A stretch of DNA of 64,000 nucleotides. Origin: Chloroflexota bacterium (GTDB lineage Bacteria > Chloroflexota > Anaerolineae > Aggregatilineales > Phototrophicaceae). A program made the position numbers and the translations under genes. Of the stretch, positions 1 to 7,877 are shown piece by piece. Below the pieces are notes generated by a model. The model searched no databases. It was not told the DNA's origin and saw nothing but the letters and a program-made list of their open reading frames with translations. The stretch's first letter is position 1. The number at the start of each line of letters is the position of its first letter. Where the stretch lies: assembly GCA_013388735.1 (NCBI GenBank), contig JACAES010000083.1:1-64000 (forward strand), written 5' to 3'.

Positions 1-151
1 GCGCCGGCCAGGTGCCGGCTTCTTCCCACTCGTCGCAGTGGGGGTTCAGCTCCTTTTCGACAAAACTCCGCACAGATTTGCGGAACATCTCGTGTTCTTC
101 GGTGAAGGGCGTGGCGAAGCGGGCAGGGGTATGGGTGGATGCGATTGCCAT
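1..151 (-). CDS. Acyl-CoA dehydrogenase, N-terminal fragment (cut by window edge)
   Basis: This gene is not in the ORF track because it runs off the window. Reading the minus strand from the ATG at 151 gives about 50 residues beginning MAIASTHTPARF and continuing with EEHEMFRKSVRSFVEKEL. That is the typical first helix of flavin-dependent acyl-CoA dehydrogenases, which oxidise acyl-CoA at the alpha-beta bond. A good ribosome binding site (GAGGA) lies about 7 bases upstream of the ATG. The gene follows the unknown gene at 170-775 by only 18 bases and lies on the same strand as the carboxyltransferase at 1525-3135, which would suit leucine or fatty acid catabolism. The substrate cannot be told from the fragment. 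Confidence 0.8.
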   Translation of the reverse strand, partial: MAIASTHTPARFATPFTEEHEMFRKSVRSFVEKELNPHCDEWEEAGTWPA

Positions 152-169
152 ATTGAATCCTCAAAATTG

Positions 170-775
170 TTAATGCACTTTTGGATAGAGATGTTTCATG
201 ATTAAGGATTGAGTGTTTTTTGTTAAGTGCGCTGCACGAGCTTCATGTCCTTCATAAACGATGATATTTTCGTCTTTCGACAGGCCCCAAACTTTGCTTT
301 TTCTCGTTACGATAATGCAGATGTCTCCTGCTTTAGCTTGCACCTGTAGCACATCATGGACGAAGGCAAGCATCAATTTGTGTGATTGGAGCTTATTGTA
401 TGCTTTTCTCGAAATTCCAAAGGATTTGGAATGGTAGGGTATCAGTTCAAGGCAGGCGAGCTTCTGCGAAAGTAAACTTAATGCTTGGTGATGGGTTATA
501 TCGTTAAAATAATCCCCAGGGTGAAAGCCGGGATTCAACATCAACAGGAATATTTTTGCAGTTTCCAGATTGCCAACGTAAGGTAAGGGGATTAGCCCTA
601 AATGAAACTTGGTGTCATTCGCTTGACCAAAATGCTTACTCTGAACGTATTCTTCAAACGAAACGGGTAGATAACATAAATCTTCAGCTAACAGGACAGC
701 ATCAGTACGGAGGTAATAAGGCGGGTTATCGGTAGAGCATTGCCGCCACGCTTCGATCAACTTATGAGTTACCAC
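170..775 (-). CDS. Hypothetical protein, possibly uracil-DNA glycosylase-like fold
   Basis: A 201-residue soluble protein that I do not recognise with certainty. The segment IFLLMLNPGF followed by HPGDYF resembles the LNPG-type loop seen in some proteins of the uracil-DNA glycosylase superfamily, but no full active-site set can be assigned. The gene is visibly richer in A/T than its neighbours (long runs such as ttgttaagtg and aaaataatcc). It sits just downstream of a toxin-antitoxin pair, so it may have arrived with that pair as a small accessory insertion between two catabolic genes. There is no signal peptide or membrane segment. The function is unknown. Confidence 0.6.
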   Translation of the reverse strand: MVTHKLIEAWRQCSTDNPPYYLRTDAVLLAEDLCYLPVSFEEYVQSKHFGQANDTKFHLGLIPLPYVGNLETAKIFLLMLNPGFHPGDYFNDITHHQALSLLSQKLACLELIPYHSKSFGISRKAYNKLQSHKLMLAFVHDVLQVQAKAGDICIIVTRKSKVWGLSKDENIIVYEGHEARAAHLTKNTQSLIMKHLYPKVH

Positions 776-788
776 ATTCAGCCTTTCC

Positions 789-810
789 AGCCCACTCGAA
801 GCGGGCTTTT
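789..810. terminator. Hairpin with short T-run between two minus-strand genes
   Basis: AGCCCACT (789-796) and AGCGGGCT (800-807) form a stem of seven pairs with one mismatch and a CGA loop. It is followed on the plus strand by TTT. The hairpin lies in the gap between the DUF5615 gene and the 201-residue gene. The T-run is on the plus side, so its role for minus-strand transcription is uncertain. Confidence 0.35.
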
Positions 811-842
811 GCCTTCGGCGGCAGGGTCTCCAGCCTGCGGCG

Positions 843-1217
843 CTAATTGGTCTCTGGTTTTTTACCGAGAGGCCGTATCTTAATACGGTTCAAGAAAACA
901 GTTGTCATCGCGCTGGGTAATTGGTCAGCATAATTGTTGACCAGTTCGGTAATCCGATCTGCTTTCCGTGAACGGTGCGGCACAGGAATTCGCACCAGCA
1001 CCACACCATAAGTTGGTTCTTTGTCCCGAAAGATCAACTCGCAGAAATCACGGTCTTCGGTGACGATGATGCGGTTTTCTCGATTGCCTTGAGCAAGAAT
1101 GGCTGCATCCGATATGCCGGGTTCAAGTTCAGCAACGTAAACAACGTCATAACCAATCGTGCGAAGCGTATAGACGATGACTGCGGCGCAGCTTTCGTCA
1201 GCCAGAAATTGCGTCAT
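843..1217 (-). CDS. DUF5615 PIN-like toxin
   Basis: A 124-residue protein of the DUF5615 (PIN-like, Mut7-C-related) family, the usual partner of DUF433 antitoxins. The start MTQFLADES supplies the first conserved acidic residue. GYDVVYVAELEPGISDAAIL and the motif IIVTEDRDFCELI supply the later acidic cluster expected of a PIN-type metal site, consistent with a ribonuclease toxin, although activity is inferred. Its first 20 bases overlap the end of the DUF433 gene, which shows translational coupling with the antitoxin first. The pair is probably a type II toxin-antitoxin module. Confidence 0.85.
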   Translation of the reverse strand: MTQFLADESCAAVIVYTLRTIGYDVVYVAELEPGISDAAILAQGNRENRIIVTEDRDFCELIFRDKEPTYGVVLVRIPVPHRSRKADRITELVNNYADQLPSAMTTVFLNRIKIRPLGKKPETN

Positions 1218-1455
1218 CGGGGATGCTCAATTCGATATCTTCATTCCCAATTGTGTCTGCTGCATACGCGAGTGCTGCGTAAATATCATCCGGCGTCAGG
1301 CGTGGGTGAGCGTCAATGATTTCCTCAAAGGTCATGCCGCCTGCCAGTTCGCGTATAATTTGCTCAACCGGCATCCGTGTTCCCTTAATGACTGGCTTGC
1401 CGACCATAATACGCGGGTCTACTGTTATCCGTTCATGTTTGACGAAGTTCATCAC
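1198..1455 (-). CDS. DUF433 antitoxin
   Basis: An 85-residue DUF433 protein, a winged-helix-like DNA-binding family that usually partners PIN-like toxins (VapB45 type). The diagnostic segments are ITVDPRIMVGKPVIKGTRMPV and DIYAALAYA. It is the first gene of a two-gene unit and overlaps the DUF5615 toxin gene by 20 bases. In this family the antitoxin normally neutralises the toxin and represses the shared promoter; no clear operator is visible upstream. A second possible ATG one codon later changes little. Confidence 0.88.
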   Translation of the reverse strand: MMNFVKHERITVDPRIMVGKPVIKGTRMPVEQIIRELAGGMTFEEIIDAHPRLTPDDIYAALAYAADTIGNEDIELSIPDDAISG

Positions 1456-1524
1456 TGCACCTCTTCTCTATCTGCTGGCCTCATTTTAAACAAAACTCTT
1501 CCCTTTTACCTCATCCCTCAGTCT

Positions 1525-3135
1525 TCACATCCGAAAAACGCCGTACCTCGGCTGCCCCTGGTTCACCCAATCGCGGTTATAGCTCATCGAAAGGCCGACC
1601 GCCAGCGCCATGCGCGTGTCACGCGGGTCAATCAGGCCGTCGTCCCACAGGCGCGCCGTGCCGTAATACGGGTCGCTTTCCTCGTCAAACTTGTGTTTGA
1701 CCATCATCTTCATCATTTCGATCTGCTGGAGATCGGGTTCTTCGCCCTTGCGCCGCGCTGAGTCCGTCTGGACGATACCCAGCACGCCGGCGGCCTGTTC
1801 GCCGCCCATCACGGCTGTTCGACTGGTCGGCCAGGCCAGCAGCAGGCGCGGGTCGTAGGCGCGCCCGCACATGGCGTAATAACCCGCGCCATATGCCCCG
1901 CCGATGAGGACGGTGAACTGTGGCACGGTGCTGTTCGACACGGCGTTAATCATCTGCGCGCCGTGTTTGATGATGCCGCCTTCTTCATATTTCTGCCCGA
2001 CCATGAAACCGGTGATGTTCTGCAAATAGATCAGGGGCGTCCGGCTGTGGTTGCACAGTTGAATGAACTGCGCGGCTTTGTTGGCCGACTCGGAAAACAG
2101 GATGCCGTTGTTCGCCAGAATGCCCACCGGGAAACCGTTGATGTGCGCGTAACCCGTCACCAGCGTGCCGCCGTAATCCGGCTTGAACTCGACAAAACGC
2201 GAGCCGTCCACGATTCGCGCCAGGATTTCGCGCATGTCGAGCGGTTGGCGAATGGTATCCACCGGCACGATGCCGAGCAGTTCGTCCGGGTCGTAGAGCG
2301 GAGGTTCGGGGGACTGCCGGTTGGGAACGGCCATTTTACGCCAGTTGAGGCGCGCTACAATCTCGCGCCCGATGCGGATGGCGTCGGCGTCGTCCTCGGC
2401 CACGAAGTCCGCCAGGCCGGACATCCGCGCGTGCATGTCCGTGCCGCCGAGCGTTTCTTCGTCCACTTCCTCGCCGGTCGCCATCTTCACCAGCGGCGGC
2501 CCGCCCAGAAAGGCCAACGCCTGTTTGCGAACGAACACCGTGTAGTCGCTGAGGCCGGGGATGTACGCGCCGCCCGCTGTGCTGTTGCCGAACACCAGCG
2601 AAATCTGCGGGATGCCCATCGCGCTCAACCGCGCCTGATTGCAGAAGCCGCGTCCGCCGTCCACAAAAATATCGGACTGATGCGGCAGGTTCGCGCCGCC
2701 GGACTCGACCAGATAAATGCAGGGCAGGCCGTTTTCCTGGGCGATCTGCTGGGCGCGCAAAGTCTTCCTGAGCGTGATCGGGTAGACCGTGCCGCCCTTG
2801 ACGGTGGCCTCGTTCGCGCCGATCATACATTCGACGCCGTTCACCACCCCGATGCCGTTGATCGAACCCGCGCCGGGCGTTTCGTCGTTGTACATGTCCC
2901 AAGCGGCCAGCGTACTCAGTTCCAGGAAGGGCGCGCCAGGGTCAAGCAGCAGTTCAACCCGTTCGCGGGGCAGCAGTTTGCCGGCGTCCAGGTGGCGTTT
3001 GACGGCGCGTTCGCTGCCGCCCTGTCGCACTTTCGCCTGTCGTTCGGCCAGGGTTTGAACCAGCGCGCGGTTATGTTCGTAGTTTTGTCGAAATTCGTCG
3101 CTGCGGGTATCGGTTTGCGATTGAATGGTGGGCAT
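1525..3135 (-). CDS. mccB: Acyl-CoA carboxylase carboxyltransferase (beta) subunit, methylcrotonyl-CoA type
   Basis: A 536-residue biotin-dependent carboxyltransferase, close to the usual length of the beta subunits of methylcrotonyl-, geranyl- or propionyl-CoA carboxylase. It transfers CO2 from carboxybiotin to an acyl-CoA. Crotonase-fold motifs are visible: VESGGANLPHQ and GGAYIPGLSDY in the N half, and the second CoA/biotin site GAYGAGYYAMCGR and MGGEQAAGVLG in the C half. The wording (GGRGFCNQARLSAMGIPQI) looks most like methylcrotonyl-CoA carboxylase, a leucine-degradation enzyme. The alpha subunit with biotin carboxylase is not in the window. A truncated acyl-CoA dehydrogenase lies downstream, beyond the accessory genes. 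The plain gene symbol is a best guess among close paralogues. Confidence 0.85.
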   Translation of the reverse strand: MPTIQSQTDTRSDEFRQNYEHNRALVQTLAERQAKVRQGGSERAVKRHLDAGKLLPRERVELLLDPGAPFLELSTLAAWDMYNDETPGAGSINGIGVVNGVECMIGANEATVKGGTVYPITLRKTLRAQQIAQENGLPCIYLVESGGANLPHQSDIFVDGGRGFCNQARLSAMGIPQISLVFGNSTAGGAYIPGLSDYTVFVRKQALAFLGGPPLVKMATGEEVDEETLGGTDMHARMSGLADFVAEDDADAIRIGREIVARLNWRKMAVPNRQSPEPPLYDPDELLGIVPVDTIRQPLDMREILARIVDGSRFVEFKPDYGGTLVTGYAHINGFPVGILANNGILFSESANKAAQFIQLCNHSRTPLIYLQNITGFMVGQKYEEGGIIKHGAQMINAVSNSTVPQFTVLIGGAYGAGYYAMCGRAYDPRLLLAWPTSRTAVMGGEQAAGVLGIVQTDSARRKGEEPDLQQIEMMKMMVKHKFDEESDPYYGTARLWDDGLIDPRDTRMALAVGLSMSYNRDWVNQGQPRYGVFRM

Positions 3136-3470
3136 ATCTTTTAGGATAATTTTATCAAATGGCGGTTAGATTATTAATGATTACCATGAGTCGCCAACAA
3201 CGTCAACCAGCGGGCGCAATATTCCCCGGATATTGCGGAATATACAATTCAGGCAAATGTAAATTCGGTATAAAAAGCCTGCCAAACCGCTGGCGCTTGT
3301 GGTAAATTAAAAGGGTTGTTTTGTAATCTTCCCAACCGGTTGTCACGTTGATCTCAGGACGTGGGAATTCTATGGTGCTTCCTCCCTAAAATTTTCTTTA
3401 GGTAGACACACAAACCTATCAACGTTCGCCTTTAGCGAAAACTGAGCATCGAGAGAGTATAGGAGTTCCT
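3136..3470. other. 335-base intergenic region upstream of the potassium importer
   Basis: The longest gap in the window, lying between divergent genes. It contains several small dyads: ATATTCC/GGAATAT (3219-3243), the 10-base palindrome CAACCGGTTG (3333-3342), CCTAAA/TTTAGG (3385-3402) and TTCGC/GCGAA (3425-3439). The last two lie close to the start of the downstream gene. KimA-type transporters are often controlled by a c-di-AMP riboswitch (ydaO class), but I could not recognise its conserved core here. AGGAG at 3461-3465 is the ribosome binding site of the transporter gene. Confidence 0.5.
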
Positions 3471-5501
3471 ATGAACATCCGTCGTATGATCGTGGGGCAG
3501 CCGCTGGCAACCAACCAGGCGATTCACCAGCGCCTCTCCAAATTCAAGGCGCTGGCTGTTTTTTCGTCTGACGCGCTTTCTTCCAGCACCTATGCCACCG
3601 AAGCGATCCTGCTGGTGCTGATCGCCGCCGGGACCGGCGCGCTTGGGGTATCCTGGTGGATTGCTCTTGGCATCGCCGCTTTGATGATTGTGGTGGCTTT
3701 TTCGTATTTCCAGACCATTCACGCCTACCCGAACGGCGGCGGCGCGTATATCGTCTCGAAAGATAACCTGGGTATAATTCCGGGACTGACGGCAGCATCG
3801 GCGCTGCTGATTGACTATGTGCTGACAGTGGCAGTGAGCGTCTCGGCAGGCACAGCCGCGCTGTCGTCGGCTTTCCCGGAATTAGCGCCCTACCGCGTTC
3901 ATGCGGCGCTGCTGATCGTCGCGTTCATCACCGTCATGAATCTGCGCGGCGTGAAGGAAAGCGGCACGTTCTTTTCCATCCCGACTTATATGTTCATCAT
4001 TGGGATGCTGTTCATGATCGGCGTCGGTTTTATCCGCGTGTTAACCGGTACGGTGACGCCGGTTCCGCCGCCCGCGCCGGAAGTGCTGGCCGAAGAACTA
4101 AAGTTCACCGGCGGCCTGACGCTGTTCCTGGTGCTGCGCGCTTTTGCTGCCGGCTGTACCGCGCTGACCGGTATCGAAGCGATTTCCAACGGTATCCCGG
4201 CCTTTAAACCGCCGGAAAGCCGCAACGCCGGGCAAACGCTGATGGTGATGGTGGCGCTTTTGTGTACCATGTTTATCGGCACGACCTTTCTGGCGAACCA
4301 GTACCAGGTGGTCGCGGTGCATCACAGCGATACCACCGTGCTGTCGCGGATTGCGGGCGCAGTGTTTGGCGAAGGCAGCGTCCTGTTTTTCTACATGCAG
4401 TTTTCGACCCTGCTCATTCTGTCGCTGGCGGCCAATACCGCCTACGCCGATTTTCCGCGTCTGGCGGCCATCATCTCCCGCGACCGCTACCTGCCGCGCC
4501 AGCTTACCAACCTGGGCGATCGGCTGGTTTTTAGCAACGGCATTATCACGCTGGCGGTGCTGGCGAGCATCCTGATTGTGCTGTTCGACGCGCGCGAACA
4601 CAATCTGCTGCCGCTGTATGCGGTCGGTGTGTTCCTCAGTTTTACCCTGTCGCAGTCCGGGATGGTGGTTCACTGGCTGAAGGAGCGCAAGCTGCCGAAT
4701 TTTAAGCCTAATCTGGGCTGGCGTTTGCATATCGGCATTAACGGTTTTGGCGCGGTTTGCACTTTTGTCGTGATGATCGTCCTGATGGCGACGAAGTTCG
4801 TTGAAGGCGCCTGGATCGTCATGCTGGCGATTCCTGTTCTGATGGCCGGCTTCATTTCTATCCACCGGCATTACGAGACGGTGGCCGCTTCTCTGACGCT
4901 GGACGGCATCGAACCCGGCCCAATCTCCGACCGCTATCAGGTGTACACCGACCGCAACCATACGCGCGTGGTTGTGCTGATGAACAGCCTCAACCGCTGT
5001 TCGCTGCAAGCCCTGGAGTACGCGCTGCGCATTTCCGATAATGTGCGGGTCTGCGCGATTGAAGTCGAGCCGGAAAGCGTAGAGCGGCTTCAAAAACGCT
5101 GGCAGGACTGGCAGCTTAAAATCCCGCTGGACATCGTGCCGTCGGCCTACCGCGAGATTGGCCGCCCGCTGATTCAATACCTGCACAGGCTGGATGAAGA
5201 AAGCGACGAATGTATTCCGACAGTGGTGGTGCTGCCGGAGTTCGTCGTTTCGACATGGTGGGAACGGCTGCTGCACAACCAGACCAGCGTGGCGATCCGC
5301 GCCGCGCTTTATCATGACCAGATCACGCGCGGTCGCGGACGTCCGGTGATTGATGTGCCGTACCGCATTGGCGATAAACTCTATGAACCGCTGGCGCTGC
5401 CGGTGCGGAATAGCGAGCTGAACGGCAAAAACGGCAAACCGGAAACGGCAGCCGATCCTGTGGACGCTCCTGCGCCCTTGGATACACCCGCTTCGCAGTA
5501 A
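3471..5501 (+). CDS. kimA: KimA-like H+/K+ symporter (APC superfamily, KUP type)
   Basis: A 676-residue membrane protein that matches Bacillus KimA (formerly YdaO) closely along its length. The N-terminal RLSKFKALAVFSSDALSS segment carries the ion-coupling acid (D34) and Y41, offset by two residues from the Bacillus D36 and Y43. About twelve membrane helices follow (residues 25-460), with PNGGGAYIVSKDNLG and CTALTGIEAISNGIPAFK as family signatures. A cytosolic domain after about 480 includes WWERLLHNQTS. KimA proteins import potassium with protons and are inhibited by c-di-AMP in Bacillus. A diadenylate cyclase gene is present at 57 kb. The start is set by AGGAG five bases upstream. The last 35 residues are Pro/Ala rich and probably disordered. 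Confidence 0.9.
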   Translation: MNIRRMIVGQPLATNQAIHQRLSKFKALAVFSSDALSSSTYATEAILLVLIAAGTGALGVSWWIALGIAALMIVVAFSYFQTIHAYPNGGGAYIVSKDNLGIIPGLTAASALLIDYVLTVAVSVSAGTAALSSAFPELAPYRVHAALLIVAFITVMNLRGVKESGTFFSIPTYMFIIGMLFMIGVGFIRVLTGTVTPVPPPAPEVLAEELKFTGGLTLFLVLRAFAAGCTALTGIEAISNGIPAFKPPESRNAGQTLMVMVALLCTMFIGTTFLANQYQVVAVHHSDTTVLSRIAGAVFGEGSVLFFYMQFSTLLILSLAANTAYADFPRLAAIISRDRYLPRQLTNLGDRLVFSNGIITLAVLASILIVLFDAREHNLLPLYAVGVFLSFTLSQSGMVVHWLKERKLPNFKPNLGWRLHIGINGFGAVCTFVVMIVLMATKFVEGAWIVMLAIPVLMAGFISIHRHYETVAASLTLDGIEPGPISDRYQVYTDRNHTRVVVLMNSLNRCSLQALEYALRISDNVRVCAIEVEPESVERLQKRWQDWQLKIPLDIVPSAYREIGRPLIQYLHRLDEESDECIPTVVVLPEFVVSTWWERLLHNQTSVAIRAALYHDQITRGRGRPVIDVPYRIGDKLYEPLALPVRNSELNGKNGKPETAADPVDAPAPLDTPASQ

Positions 5502-5513
5502 TACGTCTCAGAC

Positions 5514-5564
5514 AAAAACTGCGCCGGCGGCGGTCACTCCGCTGCCGGCGATGTCTGTCTTTTT
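5514..5564. terminator. Bidirectional rho-independent terminator
   Basis: The arms 5522-5533 and 5539-5550 (CGCCGGCGGCGG and CCGCTGCCGGCG) form a 12-pair stem with one wobble pair and a five-base loop. A T-rich tail follows on the plus strand (tctttttc), and an A-run before the stem (gacaaaaact) gives TTTTT on the minus strand. It lies between the convergent kimA and histidine kinase genes, so it can end both transcripts. Confidence 0.85.
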
Positions 5565-5589
5565 CACCGCATTCCCGACGGGCTAATCT

Positions 5590-7725
5590 TCAGGATGGGC
5601 CGTCTTGCAGGTTTTCCTCGGCCAGCGGCAGCATCAGGTAAAACGTGGAACCCCGCCCCAGCGTGCTTTCGACGCTGATCTGCCCCCGGTGCGCTTCGAC
5701 CAGGCTTTTTACAATCGCCAGCCCCAGACCCGTGCCTTCGATGCTGTCGGTTTCCGGGCGGCGGACGCGATAGAAACGGTCGAAGATGTGAATCTGATCT
5801 TCCGGGCTGATGCCTAATCCGTTGTCCTGAACGGCCACGCGCAGCATGTTCCCGCGTTTTTCCGCGCACACCATGACCTTGCCTTCCGGCGGCGTGTATT
5901 TCACGGCGTTATTGATGAGGTTCATCAAAATCTGGCGCAGACGGTCGTAATCGCCGGTCACGGGGGGCAGGTTGTTGTTGGTTTCGGCGATGATGGTCAT
6001 GGATTTGTTCTGAGCGGCAGGGCGAAGCGAGTCAATACAGTCGGTGATGACCGTGTTGATCTGCACGGGCGTGAGCTTAAGCTGAATGCCCGACTCGATT
6101 TTCGCCAGATCAAGCAGGTCGTCAATGAGCTGGCGCATACTCTGAATCGAACGGCGGATCATCTGGACGGAGTGCATCCCCTGGTTGGCGACCGCCTGCT
6201 GCATCAGCAGCAGTTCGATGTAACCGTTCATCACGCTCAACGGTTGTTTGAGGTCATGCGAAACGGTGGCGATCAACTCGCTTTTCAGCTTGTCCATTTC
6301 TTTAAACGGTGTGATGTCGTGCATGACGACGATCCAGCCCAAGCTGGGGTTGAATTGCAGGTTGGCATGGAAGATGCGCCCGTTGGGCAGCAGCACCTCC
6401 TCGACCAGATTTTCGCCCAGGGCTTTGGCCCGCCGGTACATATCGAGCAGGGGGGTATGGTCTACAGCGTCGAAGATGTTGAGGCCGACATACGATTCGT
6501 TCAGGTACAGGTGCAGGGCAGCCAGCGCGGACTGGTTCAGCAGAATGAGGCGATCATCCAGACCGACCGCCATGACAATATCGGCGGTATTGCTGAGGAT
6601 GAGCGAAAGTTTCTCACGTTCGCGCACGGCCTCGTCGTAAAGCCGCGCATTGTCTATGGCAACCCCGGCGCGGGTCGCCAGTTTTTCGATAAAATCGAGA
6701 TTTTGCTCAGAAAAACCGTTCAGGCGTTTGCTTTCGACCGTAATCACCGCCACCACCCGGTCTTCGCGCATCACCGGCACGGCGACCTGTGAACGGGTGC
6801 TGCTGGTAATCGGCACAAAATCCTTGTCCATGCTCACGTCCGGTACGATCTCTGCGTGGCCGTTACGCGCTACCCGCAGCGCGATTCCCGGCCCGTATTC
6901 CTGCCGCAGGGTCGCCAGTTGTTCGCCGGGAATGTCATAACCGTATTCGGCGACGAAACGCAGTTCATCCGTTTCCTGGTTGTACAGGGCAATCGAGGCA
7001 GCCTGTGCATTCGTAAAACGCAGCACCCAATCCAGCGTCATCTTAAAGACGTGCCGCAGATCAATCGTATCGCTCAACTCGCGGTCAATCTGGCGCAGGA
7101 TGGACATTTCGGTGACAGAATCGGCCAGCTTACGCACGATGCGCTGGTGTGCCTGGGCATTGTGCAGCAGAATCGCCGCCTGCCCGGCCAGCGCCATCAG
7201 CGCCGCCTGATGCTCGGCGGTTACGGGGACGCCGCTCACCGGGTTATCCACCAGAACGACGCCGATCAGGTTAACGTTGTGGATGAAAGGGACGCTTAGG
7301 AATTGATTCGACTGGATGAACTGGGCCAGCCAGCCGCCGGTTGAAGATGGAGAAATCAGATCGGTCTGAACCATCACAGGTTCACCGGCCAGCCAGGCAT
7401 CCAGCAGAGGGTCGTGGTCGGCCTGGTAAACGGAAAGGCGCAGCGCGCTGAGTTCAGCCTGCCGATCCGGTGAAGGAAGCTGGTAGTTGCTGAAGCTGTA
7501 CTCCAGCGCAGCTTCCTGCTCGTTGGTAATCAGCAGGATCGCGCGGTCGCAGCGAACATGATTGACGATGCCGGTGACGAGTTCTTTCAGAAACACGTCG
7601 AACTCAAGAACGGAGGCGCTCAATTGAGACAGGAATTGATTCATTGCCGTCAGTTGAGCGATCTGATTCTGAGCGTCCCATGCGTCCGAGGAGCGATTGT
7701 CCGGTTGATTATCTAACATGGACAT
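5590..7725 (-). CDS. Cytosolic sensor histidine kinase (GAF-GAF-PAS-HisKA-HATPase)
   Basis: A 711-residue histidine kinase without membrane segments. In order it has a GAF domain (about 40-190), a second GAF domain (about 215-365), a PAS domain (about 372-475), the dimerisation domain with phospho-acceptor H490 in ATVSHDLKQPLSVMNGY, and the ATPase domain with N-box MNLINNAVKY, DNGLGIS and GTGLGLA. The domain set points to a kinase that senses a small cytosolic ligand, redox state or light. No response regulator is adjacent; the nearest is the receiver-cyclase protein at 60.7 kb. It is transcribed divergently from the double-HTH regulator at 7878. The ligand cannot be told from the sequence. 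Confidence 0.9.
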   Translation of the reverse strand: MSMLDNQPDNRSSDAWDAQNQIAQLTAMNQFLSQLSASVLEFDVFLKELVTGIVNHVRCDRAILLITNEQEAALEYSFSNYQLPSPDRQAELSALRLSVYQADHDPLLDAWLAGEPVMVQTDLISPSSTGGWLAQFIQSNQFLSVPFIHNVNLIGVVLVDNPVSGVPVTAEHQAALMALAGQAAILLHNAQAHQRIVRKLADSVTEMSILRQIDRELSDTIDLRHVFKMTLDWVLRFTNAQAASIALYNQETDELRFVAEYGYDIPGEQLATLRQEYGPGIALRVARNGHAEIVPDVSMDKDFVPITSSTRSQVAVPVMREDRVVAVITVESKRLNGFSEQNLDFIEKLATRAGVAIDNARLYDEAVREREKLSLILSNTADIVMAVGLDDRLILLNQSALAALHLYLNESYVGLNIFDAVDHTPLLDMYRRAKALGENLVEEVLLPNGRIFHANLQFNPSLGWIVVMHDITPFKEMDKLKSELIATVSHDLKQPLSVMNGYIELLLMQQAVANQGMHSVQMIRRSIQSMRQLIDDLLDLAKIESGIQLKLTPVQINTVITDCIDSLRPAAQNKSMTIIAETNNNLPPVTGDYDRLRQILMNLINNAVKYTPPEGKVMVCAEKRGNMLRVAVQDNGLGISPEDQIHIFDRFYRVRRPETDSIEGTGLGLAIVKSLVEAHRGQISVESTLGRGSTFYLMLPLAEENLQDGPS

Positions 7726-7817
7726 TAGTCTGCCGTTTTATGATTCCGTTGGTTTTATTATATCTCTTATGCTTCATCCGTACATAATTGCCTTTATAAT
7801 CGGGATGCACGCGCCGG

Positions 7818-7846
7818 TTGCCTGGGGGCAGTTCGCGTTCTATAAT
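7818..7846 (+). promoter_or_regulatory. Sigma-70-type promoter of the double-HTH gene
   Basis: TTGCCT (7818-7823) is followed after exactly 17 bases by a perfect TATAAT (7841-7846). Transcription would begin near 7853 and the ATG is at 7878, giving a short leader with a GGAGG ribosome binding site. This is one of the best promoter matches in the window. Confidence 0.75.
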
Positions 7847-7877
7847 GCGAATACATCAGGCGCGTGGAGGAAGTGTG

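Noticed and set aside
1963-3144. 393-residue plus-strand ORF opposite the carboxyltransferase
   Set aside because: It is a shadow of a strongly conserved gene in GC-rich DNA. The translation is rich in Arg, Ala and His with no motif, and the real product on the other strand is unambiguous.
3136-3470. ydaO-type c-di-AMP riboswitch upstream of kimA
   Set aside because: Expected from the gene family, but the conserved core segments could not be found by eye. A covariance search would be decisive.
4098-5315. 405-residue minus-strand ORF opposite kimA
   Set aside because: The protein is low in hydrophobic structure and rich in His, Gln and Arg, typical of an antisense frame, while kimA matches its family over the full length.
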